Shown piece after piece: positions 21,048 to 32,223 of a stretch of DNA of 64,000 bases. Every line of letters starts with the position of its first letter. Position 1 is the stretch's first letter. The notes under the pieces were generated by a model. It worked only from the letters and a program-made list of their open reading frames with translations. It was not told where the DNA came from and did not search any database. Made by a program: the position numbers and the translations under genes. The DNA is from Isoetes taiwanensis (lineage: Eukaryota; Streptophyta; Lycopodiopsida; Isoetales; Isoetaceae). Location: assembly GCA_021234155.1 (NCBI GenBank), contig JAJEKV010000045.1, forward strand, positions 6,414,406-6,478,405, in the 5' to 3' direction.

Positions 21048-22346
21048 TCAATCTGAGCGCACACACTTGATCCTTTTTCCTGTTTCCAGCTCCACCTTTG
21101 CTGCATATTGTTTGAATGCTTCAAAAGCTTGCTCCTTTGTCCTTAAGCAGTAAATCTTTGCCTTCCTGCTAAAATCATCAATAAAGGTTATGAAATATTT
21201 TTTTCCAGTTAGCCCTGTCACATTTAAGGGACCACATAGGTCCGTGTGGATCAATCCCAGTATCTCATCCGATCTGCCTTTTGCCTTTGAGAATGGGAGT
21301 CTAGAATGTTTTCCCAACATGCAACCCCTGCAAATGTGGTCTTCTAGTTTGTTTTCTGCTGACTTGATCCATCCATTCTTTATCATGGTTTCTATGTTTT
21401 TAATATTTGCATGTGCAAGTCTTTCATGCCAGGTTGTGATGTTTGGTACTGTGGTCAGATTTGCACTTCCAAGACACTTTGCATTTATCCCAAATAAATT
21501 TCCAACACGTCTTCCTAAAAATTTTAGCACATCTCCTTCATAAATTTTGCAATGCATTTGTTCAAACACAACCTTAAAACCCAAATACACAAGTTGGGAG
21601 ATTGATATTAAATTTCTGACCAAGCTAGGTACACAAAGTACATTTTGCAAATTCACAACTTCTCCATCTAAACTAAATAGCTCAAGAATCCCAATGTCTT
21701 CTACTTTTTGCAGATTTCCATTTCCAACTTGGATAAAACCTCCTGGTGTTTCCCTTTTCTCCTTCAAGATTTTGGGATTGCATGCAATTGTTTTTTCGGC
21801 TCCACTGTCTAAAACCAGAAAATCCTCATGGTCAATATCATCATTACATGCAAGAATTTTATGCAAACATACCTCTTCAACTTCTTCATTTGTGTCATCT
21901 TCAAGCATAATTTCTTCTGCAACATTAGCTTCATGAAATGTATTCCTCCCTCTTCCCCTTCCTCTTCCTCTATAGCCTGCACTTCCTCTGCCTCCTCTTC
22001 CCCTTCCCCTTGTATTATTCTTTGGAGTAGAGCAGTTAGATGCATAGTGTCCCCTGCCACCACAATTGTAGCAATTTATCTCCTTCACTAGATTAGGACA
22101 GTTTACTTTTATGTGACCATATTGATCACAGTTATAACATGGTCCAATTCTGCCACTTGAACGATCTTCTTTCTTCCCTCTGTTCTTAGCAAATAATATT
22201 TGAGAAGTCTCCTCTTCTTCTAATACTTTGTTTTGTTCTATTTCAGTTTTAAGCATTCTTTCAGCCTCAATTCTTGTTTTAGCAATTGTTCTTATGAAGA
22301 CTGCCACATTCCCTAGGCCTGCCACTGCCCTAGATATAGCTAACAC
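21048..22346 (-). CDS. Copia A zinc knuckles, protease and integrase N-terminal part
   Basis: In the minus sense there are two CCHC knuckles (CYNCDQYGHIKVNC and CYNCGGRGHYASNC), an RG-rich stretch, the aspartic protease active site in 'FLVLDSGAEKTIACN' (DSG), the GAG-pre-integrase region with the HxxxC/CxxC zinc site (WHERLAHANIKN ... HICRGCMLGKHSRLPF), and the first integrase catalytic Asp region 'LIHTDLCGPLN' followed by 'YFITFIDDFSRK'. The frame follows gag in phase after one TAG codon and ends at a premature TGA. Confidence 0.9.
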   Translation of the reverse strand: MLAISRAVAGLGNVAVFIRTIAKTRIEAERMLKTEIEQNKVLEEEETSQILFAKNRGKKEDRSSGRIGPCYNCDQYGHIKVNCPNLVKEINCYNCGGRGHYASNCSTPKNNTRGRGRGGRGSAGYRGRGRGRGRNTFHEANVAEEIMLEDDTNEEVEEVCLHKILACNDDIDHEDFLVLDSGAEKTIACNPKILKEKRETPGGFIQVGNGNLQKVEDIGILELFSLDGEVVNLQNVLCVPSLVRNLISISQLVYLGFKVVFEQMHCKIYEGDVLKFLGRRVGNLFGINAKCLGSANLTTVPNITTWHERLAHANIKNIETMIKNGWIKSAENKLEDHICRGCMLGKHSRLPFSKAKGRSDEILGLIHTDLCGPLNVTGLTGKKYFITFIDDFSRKAKIYCLRTKEQAFEAFKQYAAKVELETGKRIKCVRSD

Positions 22347-22889
22347 CTACTGCTGTTGGGAATAAATTACCCCTGCTCCTTCTAAGTCAGCCACAATATT
22401 ATCGAAATTCTGAAAGAATTCATTAACATTGTCTTTATCACTAAATTTTAACCTCCTCAGTTCATTTTCCAAAACATCTATTTGTGAAGATGTTTTCTCT
22501 TCATATGTTAAAAGCATATACTTCCACATTTGACTAGGACTCATACCTCTTAGTTTGAGCACTATACTCGAGCTCACTTTGCTCATGATGATACCCTGAG
22601 CTTCTCTCACTTTTGAACTGTCTTCAAATATCCTTTCCTTGGAAACAACCTCTCGTATCTCCACTTCATCAGTTTGTTCTTCATTTGATGAAGAACTGCC
22701 CTCAGCTACAACAGTTCCAATTTTCCCAACAGCACTACTTGACTTTCTTCCATCATTATCTTCTATGAGATCCCACAGATCTTCAACCTGCAAAACATGT
22801 TTGACCTTCTCTTTCCATACTTGGAAACCTGAATCTCCCTTGAAGACTTCAATTGCACTGAGTAAACCAGCACCAAACCTGCTTGCCAT
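22347..22889 (-). CDS. gag: Copia A Gag N-terminal region
   Basis: Starts MASRFGAGLLSAIEVFKGDS about 17 bases downstream of the primer site in the minus sense. It contains the copia gag (UBN2-like) phrases 'FQVWKEKVKHVLQVEDLWDL', 'MSPSQMWKYMLLTYEEKTSS' and 'LENELRRLKFSDKDNVNEFF'. The frame stops at a TAG after YSQQQ and continues in the same phase, so this is one gag-pol frame with a single nonsense codon. Confidence 0.85.
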   Translation of the reverse strand: MASRFGAGLLSAIEVFKGDSGFQVWKEKVKHVLQVEDLWDLIEDNDGRKSSSAVGKIGTVVAEGSSSSNEEQTDEVEIREVVSKERIFEDSSKVREAQGIIMSKVSSSIVLKLRGMSPSQMWKYMLLTYEEKTSSQIDVLENELRRLKFSDKDNVNEFFQNFDNIVADLEGAGVIYSQQQ

Positions 22890-22905
22890 ATTGTGATCTT
22901 AACCT

Positions 22906-22918
22906 GCTCTGATACCAA
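22906..22918 (-). other. Copia A primer-binding site
   Basis: In the minus sense TTGGTATCAGAGC directly follows the 5' LTR end. TGGTATCAGAGC is the standard plant copia primer site, complementary to initiator methionine tRNA. Confidence 0.9.
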
Positions 22919-23000
22919 TGTAAGATATTTGTTAACCCAATGAAATCAACCAGATATTTGTTCTACTCAATAATCATTGATCACAAGACATTATGAACTT
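22919..23000 (-). repeat. Copia A 5' LTR, proximal piece
   Basis: 82 bases identical in order to the start of the 3' LTR. The LTR is broken after 'cattatgaactt' by the 9.2-kb transposon and resumes at 32224. Confidence 0.95.
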
Positions 23001-23155
23001 GGGTAAAAGCATGAAAGGGTGTCTATAAATGTAGCCCTTTTTGTACATATACATATGTACCGAATGCACATTTTTGGAATAACTGTCATCATGACCAGCT
23101 AGTAACTGCCATGATTAATGGCTATCCACTACTCTGAACCCGCAATTATCGGATT

Positions 23156-23786
23156 TTGAAATTCTTTCTCAAATTCTTTCTTGGTTTGCCTCTCGTTCAC
23201 TATCCCGCCCCTGCCTTCTCTGCTTGGATTCCGATCACGAATTCTTCATCTAGCTATGGCCCCAAAACGCCCCGGATGAGTGCTTGCTCATCACCACAGC
23301 CCAAACAAGATGCGGTGCTTCCGGCGAAGGGAATTTTACCTCCAAGGAGTTTACGTTTGGGTTCTGAGGTGATCCAAGCCAAAGACCTCCGTGAGAAACA
23401 TGCAGAGGCCCACATACCCAACCTAGAGATGGTTATGAACGAGGTATGGGGTGAAGCTCCAAAAAACAGACGAGGATTCAAGGAAGGGAGAATCCAACGC
23501 ATGGAAAGATGATTTTTTAAATATTATGAATTGGTTTATGGCAAGAAACAAAGTTACAAACCATTATATTTCAACCTATTTTGCCAGAGCATTTGCTCTT
23601 CACTTGAAGGGACGGCTTGTTGATTGGATGGACGTGGCTAGGACCGCCAAAGATCTTGCCAAAACCCTCAGTTCAGACGTTACAGAGGACCCTACAACAG
23701 GTAAATCCTCAACTATCAAACAGGACATCGTATTGCAGCAGAATATTAGAGCCCCGGGTTATTCTAGATCGATGTTGACACAATAA
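23156..23786 (+). pseudogene. N-terminal region of the rightward transposon gene, unknown
   Basis: Open frames at 23156-23512 and 23451-23786 overlap in different phases. The first reads SACSSPQPKQDAVLPAKGIL and 'HAEAHIPNLEMVMNEVWGEA'. The second reads 'ARAFALHLKGRLVDWMDVAR'. The codon pattern looks protein-like and the phase changes look like decay. No family was recognised. Confidence 0.4.
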
Positions 23787-24539
23787 AAAGCGCTTACTTA
23801 AGCATGGGTTGGAGGAGAAAACTAACCTATTGAATGAAGTAGAAGCACCGAAGAAAAAAGGAGGGATGCATTGAAGGTCATCACCGGATTGAGGGTAGAA
23901 AGGATATGCTATCCAAGATCTCGCAGCCAGACCGCCCGGAAAATAGATGAGACAAAACAGAATTTGACAAATTGTCCTGTGATCCTCGCTGAAATGCTTT
24001 GTATGTTCTGAGTGTTGAAGTACAAGTTGGAAGACTTGGTTATGAGTAGACATGATAAAGAACAACACTCTTCTAAGCTAGAACTTGGTTTGCGGTGAAG
24101 CAACTAAAGACATTGAAAGGCATGAAATCTCAATTGAACAAGCAAAGGAAAAACTTAATTGCATTGAATTGGTTCGGGAAAGGCATTCACGATTTTGGAT
24201 TTCATGGGGAGAGCAGGACCTATTGTTCTCGCACCCGGGCCCCACCCCGTAGGAGCTACTTCTATAGAGCAATTCATCACATTCGGTTCATGTACTGCTA
24301 GGTGGCCAAGGCTTTGGCAAAACCGGTTTGTTGCTTTGCTAGCTCCATGCGAGATGCTTATTGCCTCTTCGGCTTGTGTTATCCGTCCATGAAAGACGTA
24401 ATTGCATAAAAGGTTGCATCCGGGATGAGGGCATTCGAATTCAAATTTCCCTCTTTGTGAAAGGTATGCATTGCTCTCAACTAATTTAAACTTATATTTC
24501 TCTTCATTCATATTTGTTATTGTAATGCATAGTTCTACA

Positions 24540-25000
24540 TGTATGGCTTTCGGTGCATTGCTATTCCTTGTACATGTATGTAGTGTACATCCCAGTAGCG
24601 TGAGGTACATAGGCATATATTTGCTTGTTTATTGATGCTTTTATTTTTGAGCTTGGACCCAGCAGGTTGTATCAGTTGTACATGTCTCTAATGGAGTCTA
24701 CATCCGCAAATAGATGTACATGCATTTATCTTTAGAGTGCATCCAGATGGATTGATAAGTATGTGCATTTTTACATATATGTGCTTTTTTTTTTTGGCAT
24801 AGATCTACATTCCCTAACCGGATACACGGTACATCTAGTGTACATCCGGGTACATTGATGTACCTTTATGTACATTGAGGAACATGTACATGTACATTTG
24901 GCTATAGTTAAATGTAGTTACTTACATTTGGTACATTCTATGTACATGAAATGTACATGCTTGGCGTGATGTACCATATATTTCTCATTAGTTCTGTTTT
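24540..25000. repeat. TGTACAT-rich tract, left
   Basis: More than fifteen copies of TGTACA or close variants lie within about 450 bp, often as ATGTACAT. TGTACA is a palindrome. Similar tracts lie at 28690-28770 and 30750-31100 in the same element. Arrays of short words inside DNA transposons often serve as transposase-binding sites; here that is inference. Confidence 0.65.
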
Positions 25001-25699
25001 CATGTTCTTTTATGTCTATTGAAATTTAGATCATTTGTTTGTTTGCGATGAGGTCGTTCCTATCCCGCGGCTTTAATGGCTGATGTTCTTGAGCCATCCA
25101 GCATCAACTCTCTTTTTACAGATTTTACTGAGCATAATAAGCGCACCGAATCAGAGACCCTCTACCTTCCAGCTCCGGATCACCAATGACATTTTCGCCG
25201 CATAATAGAACAATGCACCTTGCGACCGCCGAACATGGCAAAGTGAAGTTGAGGAAATTGAGAGGATGGCACTTGAGAAAGCTAAAGCGGAGTGCAGTGT
25301 GCAGAGCCTTCAATGACTGCCGCAACAGAAAAATCTTTCATCACCAAGTGCTAAATTAGTAATTGGAGAAGCTAAGAAAGATTCAACTTCGTCTCCAAAG
25401 ATCATCTGCGGTCCCGCCTGACCTCGTTACGTAGAAGCTACAAAGGACACAGATCCAGATTTTAACCCGTGAGATACCAGGGAAGAGGAAGCTGAGTTGG
25501 TAGTTGAGTCCACTCAAAGAGGAGGCAAAAGAATGCTGGTGATGGCACTCCAAAAGGAAAAAGCAGGCAAAATCTCCAAAGAACAAAAAAAATGTCCTCC
25601 GAAAAGAAAATCTCCGTGCAAAAAGTGCCACCACCACCTAGAAAGAGGTATGTCCAAGATGAACTAATTTTGTTAAACATCTCAGATTTATGGTAATTA

Positions 25700-26970
25700 A
25701 CCACATTTTTTTTTGTACATAGGACACGATCACAGTGAAGGAAGCTGATCCTCGATCCTTCGAAGTCGAAACCGAAGAGGAAGAGGATCTACAAGCAAAT
25801 ATTGATGTGATAACAAATAAGGGTGCAGCAGCCCCTCGAAGATCTTTGAAACAGTGATGAATTTACAAGGTGAGTAATATACAATTGATTACAATAGATA
25901 TATTCTTTTGCTAATGCCGTTGTTTCCTTTGTACAGCTTTAGTGAACCGAATCGAAAAGGTTGGTTCCATTCACTCCTTATAGGGATTTGTCCTCCTAAG
26001 CCCGCACCCTCTATCTTTCAAAGTGATGTTGACGAAGTTCTGTGGAAGTCGGACTTGACCTCTAAGATGGTAGATGTCTATGGGAGGTAGGCTAGCATTT
26101 CAACATATTTATGTTATTTCATTCCCTAAGTCACTCATCTTATGTATTAATATGTAATCTGGATTTGTGTGCGGTACCTTTGTAGCGATCTTCCATCCGA
26201 TTGGAAACACAAGTTTTTTTACGGTTCGACCGACACCTTCCGAATTTTGTGAATTCCCTCAAGAAAAGAACGGGCGGATGCACGCAACACTAACATAAAG
26301 GAAGGGCTGGATGGCATTTTGATTGCAAGATGCCAATACATATTTGTTCCAATACGCAAGGCCCAAATGTGGCATTGGCAATACTTGTGCTTGCTGGTCC
26401 AATGAAAAGCTCTTTTCCATCTATAGCTAGCCCAAGTATACGAGATCCTCTCTCCGTCAAAGGCTATGTACCCGATGCTAAAGTGGTCCGTAAGTAAGTA
26501 TGAGTTTACGTTTTGTTTTATGATTTGATTATTCTCATATTGCAATTTCTTATGCTTGATTTATTCTCACATTGCAATTTTGCGGGTTTCATAAGCTTGT
26601 GATCAATAACATGATGCTCGATCCAACAGCTTAAACCATGGTAGGAAGAACTTTGATGCTCGTGTTCTCGTCCTAAAATGCCGAAACTAGTACCAAGAAC
26701 CCTTGCATGTACATTGTGGCTTACATGCACAAATTCATAGATGCCGTGGTTGATGCACCGCCCAAGCTCCATTTTTGTAAGTAGAACATGTTATTTTCCT
26801 ATTAGTTATTTGTTGGTATAGTCCTCTAATACTTGTGCACCATGCATGACACCCAGTTGGTTCACCGATGCCTATGCCAAGTCACGGAGGGATCATCTAA
26901 TGGAGGCATTAATTGTAGAAGGCGAGATGAATATACAAGCGGTTGTTCCTACCACGGGTAGATAGTCCCT
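25700..26970 (+). pseudogene. Ulp1/C48-like cysteine protease region of the transposon
   Basis: Ulp1-type proteases cut SUMO-like tags and are common passengers of plant DNA transposons. Fragments in successive frames give 'KEADPRSFEVETEEEEDLQ', 'DVDEVLWKSDLTSKMVDVYG', then 'CQYIFVPIRKAQMWHWQYLC', matching the family's 'f.PI....HW.L' segment with the catalytic His, followed by 'NEKLFSIY' where the active-site Asp is expected in 'yDS', and 'AYMHKFIDAVVDAP' after the Cys region. Good GT-AG introns can be seen, for example GTGAGT after 25865, and 'YGR|GTAGGC ... TTTGTAG' at about 26086-26186. The frames are broken by stops, so it is not functional. The family assignment is moderate. Confidence 0.45.
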
Positions 26971-28076
26971 TTGACTTGTTTGTAAATTACAGTTTTGTAT
27001 GAGCCATGCTCAGAGCTTCTTTGTACTCAATAAGTAATGAAAAAATTAATTTATTTGTCTCACTTACACCTGTGCAAATAACAATCGTGGTAATTATCAA
27101 TGTGTTTTCTCAATTGTGTGTCCGAAATGTAATTATAAATTGTGAATCTCAAGTGTTTTCTTGCGATGTGTGAATCATCTAATTCGTGGAGAAAGCTCGT
27201 TATCTTTGACTTAAATTTCGTGTTGGGCAAGAGTGTGCACAAGAATGAAAATATTAACTCAAGATACCAACAGATCCGAAAGATGAGCTTCAATTTAATA
27301 TAGGAAATGTGTTTTTTTACCGGGCCGTGGTTAGCATCAATCGTTAGCATTTGTAAGAGAAGGGTTTGATGTTGCCATCTGGTCTTCACTCACTTCTAAA
27401 AATCTTCAACCAATTGTGGAACATATTTGTGATGCTTTTTCCATAAAGTTGAAGTTTGTTTACAGCCGGGAGCAAGTGTTGGACTCTCGCCACACAAACA
27501 CCCTACCAAACCTCAAAAGGGGTTGTTTGTGAAACCATTAGCGTGGTATGGAAAGAGTACCCGTGAGTACTATGGACATACAGTTCGATCGACGACGAAA
27601 GATACAAATCCACTTTGAATCCTCGTGAGGGAAGCTACATATGTCCTTTCTCTTGGACACCGATATTAGCTAGTGACGTATTGCTTGTCATGGAGCTCAT
27701 TCCATGGCTTAATGGATTCAAAATGGCCAAGATGGTATAGTTTATGTGAAAGAGCATCCAATGACTAATGCAAAAGATGGCATATCGAAAGGGTGGAAAT
27801 GATTTTGTCGGGCAAACTATGGCAAAGAACTTGGGTGCTCACGCCTAAATTTAGTCAATATACTGAGCAAGGAATGGAGAAACCGCCATCATGTTATTGG
27901 CCTCTCGACCGCCCATTGTTGGTACAGACTTTGACTGATGTACAAATTCAAATGTTATGAATATATGTATCAAAGTTTTTGTTCATTGCACTTGAGTACT
28001 CTATTCTTACTGTCTTTCTTATTGGTACAATTATGAGTGTGTATACATAATTAAGTGATCTTCATTTGCTTTGTAG

Positions 28077-28510
28077 ATGAATGGACTGAAACACAAAAAG
28101 ACTATTAAGAAACTAAGAGATAGAGTTCTGCTGCACCCAGAGGTAATACAAACCAACACAAGCTGCAAGTACATAGGGTTGGGGACCGATTATCGCCTCT
28201 ATACTGCTGTTCTTCCTGAACTTTGGGAAAAGGTTGAGCAAATTGAAAATTATGAGGAACGAGCAACCATGAAAGGTATATTGGCAAAGAAATCACTTGT
28301 TGCACAACCCTTGGGGGAAGGCACGTGTCCTGGAAGATGCAGGCTATGTAGGATGGAAAGGTTTGCCAGTGGCACGTGCTATAGAAACCGCATGGACTAC
28401 TGCTTTAGAGGATATCTCTTCAGCCTCTCGGCGGGCTGGAAGACATGATGCAATAGTCATAAGATATCAGGCTCCTACTGACATTTTGAAGCTTGGTCAT
28501 GAATTATGAG
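28077..28510 (+). pseudogene. Unidentified rightward coding stretch in the 9.2-kb transposon
   Basis: Reads MNGLKHKKTIKKLRDRVLLH, 'NTSCKYIGLGTDYRLYTAVL' and PELWEKVEQIENYEERATM in one frame. It then shifts at about 28300 to a second frame with 'TTALEDISSASRRAGRHDA' and a stop at about 28507. A single one-base indel would explain the shift. It probably forms the 3' end of the rightward gene. I recognise no family. Confidence 0.4.
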
Positions 28511-28679
28511 CCATGCTCATTTTTGGGTGTGTTATATTTATGTCCACAATATAAATATATCAACCATTTGTACATGAAAACCTGTCCCATTTCTTATCTT
28601 TGCCATGACTGAAAACCATTTTAGTGTTTATGCAATTCAACTTTCTTGTGTTCAATTCTAATCAACTTACACTTAACAA

Positions 28680-28775
28680 ATTTTTATAAGATTTCTAGAA
28701 TGTACAATAGATGTACATAAGATGTACATCTGTTGTACATCTTATGTACATTGATGTACATAATGCACTTCAAGT
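28680..28775. repeat. TGTACAT repeats, centre
   Basis: Five to six copies of ATGTACAT in alternating orientation lie between the two convergent gene regions of the 9.2-kb transposon. The palindromic word is the same as in the 24.5-25.0 kb tract. Confidence 0.6.
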
Positions 28776-28859
28776 AGTCCAGTTCTTGAGTTCTTATAAC
28801 AAAGTATTACAATATTTCAGAAAGTACTACGATCCGACTTAGTCCATGTCATCTACAAT

Positions 28860-31470
28860 TGTTTGGAAGTTGTGATAACAATGTCTCATGGACTTCATCC
28901 GGCAAGTGAAATGTTTGTGGCTTGCCCCTTCAAATTTTGTGTTTTTTACTTTCTTGAATGGGATTCGAACCCCAATCACGGTCTCCTCGGTACCAAAACA
29001 TTCTTAGTAGGAAGCGGTTTATACTTATTGTGGCAGCCCGATTAGTTCATAATATTGTCCTTCAATGACACTAGTGCCGCCAGAGTATTCATTTCCATAG
29101 TCATCAATTGAATCTTCTTCCAATGCATGCTTTTCCCTCGGTGCACATGAGAACATAGTATGAAACACCTTCCACATTGTCCGTGCCGCAAAAGACACAA
29201 ATACATCCTCAAAATGCCTACGTTGTCATCTAAACCAGACCTAGCCCCTCGCATACAAAACTTCCACATCATTTTCAGCTTCAACACGAGGGCAATATGA
29301 TCTCGTGGGCTCCAAACTTTTTAGAGACCATTCTCCACAATGTTTAATGTTCTCACAATTCAACCAATTGAAGTTAATGCAAGCATCACAAAAGCACGAG
29401 AGTGGTCTCGCATAGCAACTTTGTTGGATCTGGCTGGTTTATAGTTGACCGCGAATGTATCTGGCTGAAAACCGTAAAGTCTTGCAATTGAATGCTTGCT
29501 GCCTGTTCACATCTGTTTTTCCAACCTCCCAAAACACCCTTTCACAATCCGATTCCTTGGCCCTTAAAACCACAAGCCAAGCTTTCAGACCACACCGGCA
29601 TGCCATTTTGTTTTCTCTCCGCCGCTCTCAAGCCACAACTTTGCTATACCAGCCTCGCCATCATGTGTGCCTTTCCCATGGCCAGATCCAAAGAAATTCC
29701 ATATCACTCGAATTTTATTTTCAACATGGTATCTACAGATTCCATACCATGCACGCGTCTTGATTTGAATTGAGATGCACAACCATCCGACCACACATAA
29801 TGAAGGTTTATGTGTCCACCTCCATTATTCTTAAGCCACCCCAAATGTAATTTAAAACCATGTTGCACAAAATGAGTGTCATGCTTCCTTATCCGAAAAC
29901 ATAGAAATGCACTTTTTTTTTAAGCTTACCTTCTATTTTCATCATTGAAATATGGACCAAAATACTAATTTGATCAGGATTCCAATGCTCTCGGATTGCA
30001 CTTCCGTCCCCGGTTTCAATGTGTAGTTCTCTCAAAAAGTCAACAAATGCACAACACACTATTATCCGGAGTTTCTCAACACATCTTTTAAAACTGCTTG
30101 CTCGCCGCAGTGTCTTTGTAAAGTTATGATCTGTAAACTTAGCAAGCTGATTTTTCATGTTCTTTAACAAAAATGATGCTTTGTCATTCGATCAACTAAT
30201 CTAAGCCTTCTGGATGTACCTTTTTGATGGCTCATTGACATATGCATATACTTGCCGGTCCACATTCTCAATTCCATCTTCCTCGTTTGGACAGATGTCT
30301 AATTTCTTCACTCCACATTCATCACATTAAGCCTTTGATGCATTTTAGTTTATGCCATTCATCCGTCACATATTTCTCGCAAACCGTTGACCTCCACAAG
30401 ATACTAACATTATCAAAAGTTTTCTTGTTTGCTTGACATACTCCATTGTTTTGCCGGGATGCACGTATACTACACCGCAAGTGCAATTAACATGTAGGGA
30501 TCTCCTCATATCATTGAAGGCCTTTCAGACAGATCCGCTTGCTCATGTTTGACACAACAACATGTGTTTCTCTCCTTCAATTTCCTTATGCAATCGGGTT
30601 TGGATACTTTCGGAATCGGCTTAATTTTGGTATCGATTTACGATATACAAACCGTTGATAAAGCTCGGTCGCAATAACAAAAGCATTAAAGACCATGTTA
30701 GCAAAATGATGTCGGTAACCGGATGTCAAAAGAGTATTGAACTATACTATTGTACAATTAATGTATGTTCTATGTACATAAAATGTCCATCCAACAGTTC
30801 CAATCGATCTGTTATCGTACATCTAATGTACATCTAATGTACGCCAAGACATCTAATGTACGACCAACAGTTCAACATCCAATGTACATCCAATGTACAT
30901 CTAATTAATGTTCCAATATTAGTACATCACATTAATGTTACAATATTAGTACAACTAATGTACATATGTCCGATTTGTTTGGCTTCATTACCCGAAAGTA
31001 CACTAAAATGTAGAATGATGTAATTTTGATATTCAAGTACATGTAAATGCAAATGCATGGACATGTAATCAAGTAATGGATGTACATCTAAAAAGTACCT
31101 AATAGCACATCAAGCAAGATTTCTGCTACTATGTAAACAATGTAAAATGCAATACATTTCATGAGAACCATGTGTATTCATTAACAGGTCACTTCGAACG
31201 AGAACTAGAATGTATTGAATAAAGTCATGAAAGAATTTTGGAAGAAAACATAAACTCCAAGACTGAATTGATTCAATTACAAGAGCAAACCCGCGTGAGA
31301 TATCAAGGTATTGTATTGCTTGTGTTCTCCTCTTCATGACATCTCTAACCTTTGGTGAAACTTTGGTATTGTCAAGCCAAAATTCACGAACCCCGACATT
31401 TGATTGAATCATCGATTCTATTTGATCTTGGCATCCTTCCCGCCAAAGCCCATACATTTGCTCCACTTAA
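28860..31470 (-). pseudogene. Unidentified leftward gene region of the 9.2-kb transposon
   Basis: Several minus-strand frames in a row look protein-like: 'QMYGLWREGCQDQIESMIQS' and 'VREFWLDNTKVSPKVRDVMK' near 31.4 kb, LAKFTDHNFTKTLRRASSFK near 30.1 kb, and 'CICVFCGTDNVEGVSYYVLM' near 29.2 kb, which is Cys-rich. It would be the natural place for the transposase, but I cannot see a DDE triad or assign a family. A box-B-like 'GGTTCGAATCCC' lies at about 28962-28973 in the minus sense. Confidence 0.35.
30750..31100. repeat. TGTACAT-rich tract, right
   Basis: About fifteen copies of TGTACA-type words, many as 'taatgtacatc', form a tract comparable to the one at 24.5-25.0 kb. Together the tracts lie roughly 1.1-2.0 kb from each element end. 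Confidence 0.6.
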
Positions 31471-32223
31471 TGACATTATCTTCCTTCTTGCTGCAGCTTT
31501 GGATAAATTTCTTGGTCATCTTTAGCAATTTTGAAGAAACATTCTTGTTTATATCTCCTTTTTTCCAACAATCATTGATAACAAAGAATGTTTTGCAGCC
31601 AATTTATCTTTTGCTATTAGCGCACTTTACTTCTTGAAGTCCATCTTTCAAGTTTCGATCATTGATTTCATAACAATAACTTCGAAGGATTTCCAATTAC
31701 AGTGTTCGAAAAAAAAAGCCTGCCATCTTGCAACAAATGATCACAAAAACTAATCTTTGATCACGACGGCGCTTGCCAAGAATCGAGGATGCAATCCAAT
31801 CGACTTGTCAACACGCTTCTTTATTTGTTTTGTGGCATAACACCGCCAATGTCGGCATACTTGCGCTTTTAGAACCATCACTTCCATTGGAATTCTCACC
31901 CTCCATGAACAGATTGAAATTGATTTGTATTTCTTGTAGATTCAATTGGCATGTGTTTGCTTCTGGAATTCCTTCGGTGTTCGTCCTGTGAAAGGGGGGA
32001 ATTTCGGAAAGGGAGGGACGGATCCATTCAATTTGGTTCGGTGGTTCGGTGGTTAACCAAGAATTTCGGGGGGAATGTCAGGGATGATGTTGCAATCATT
32101 GCATATCTGACACAAAACGACAAACCATAGTATCTTGATGTACATCTAAAATGTACCCCAAAAAAGCACAAATTCGTCCTTCAATTCAGTACGATGTACG
32201 TACACCCTTTCATGCTTTTACCC

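Larger units (their letters stand above)
23001..32223. mobile_element. 9.2-kb DNA transposon with GGGTAAAAGCATG ends
   Basis: The ends are GGGTAAAAGCATGAAAGGGT and its exact inverse. ACTT at 22997-23000 and 32224-32227 is the target duplication, verified by the unsplit 3' LTR of copia A. The interior has a rightward intron-containing gene region (about 23.1-28.5 kb) with an Ulp1-protease-like part and a leftward region (about 32.0-28.9 kb) of unknown type. It also has many TGTACAT palindromes. Large size, convergent genes, an Ulp1-like protein and a short duplication suggest a CACTA- or MULE-like transposon, but the 4-bp duplication and end sequence fit neither standard definition. It could be the autonomous relative of MITEs 1-3. 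Confidence 0.9.

Noticed and set aside
28950-29040. tRNA gene on the minus strand
   Set aside because: A box B is present, but no box A at the right distance and no acceptor stem.
23001-32223. CACTA element or MULE by standard definition
   Set aside because: The ends are GGGTAAAAG rather than CACTA/G, and the target duplication is 4 bp, verified by the sister LTR, rather than 3 or 9-11.
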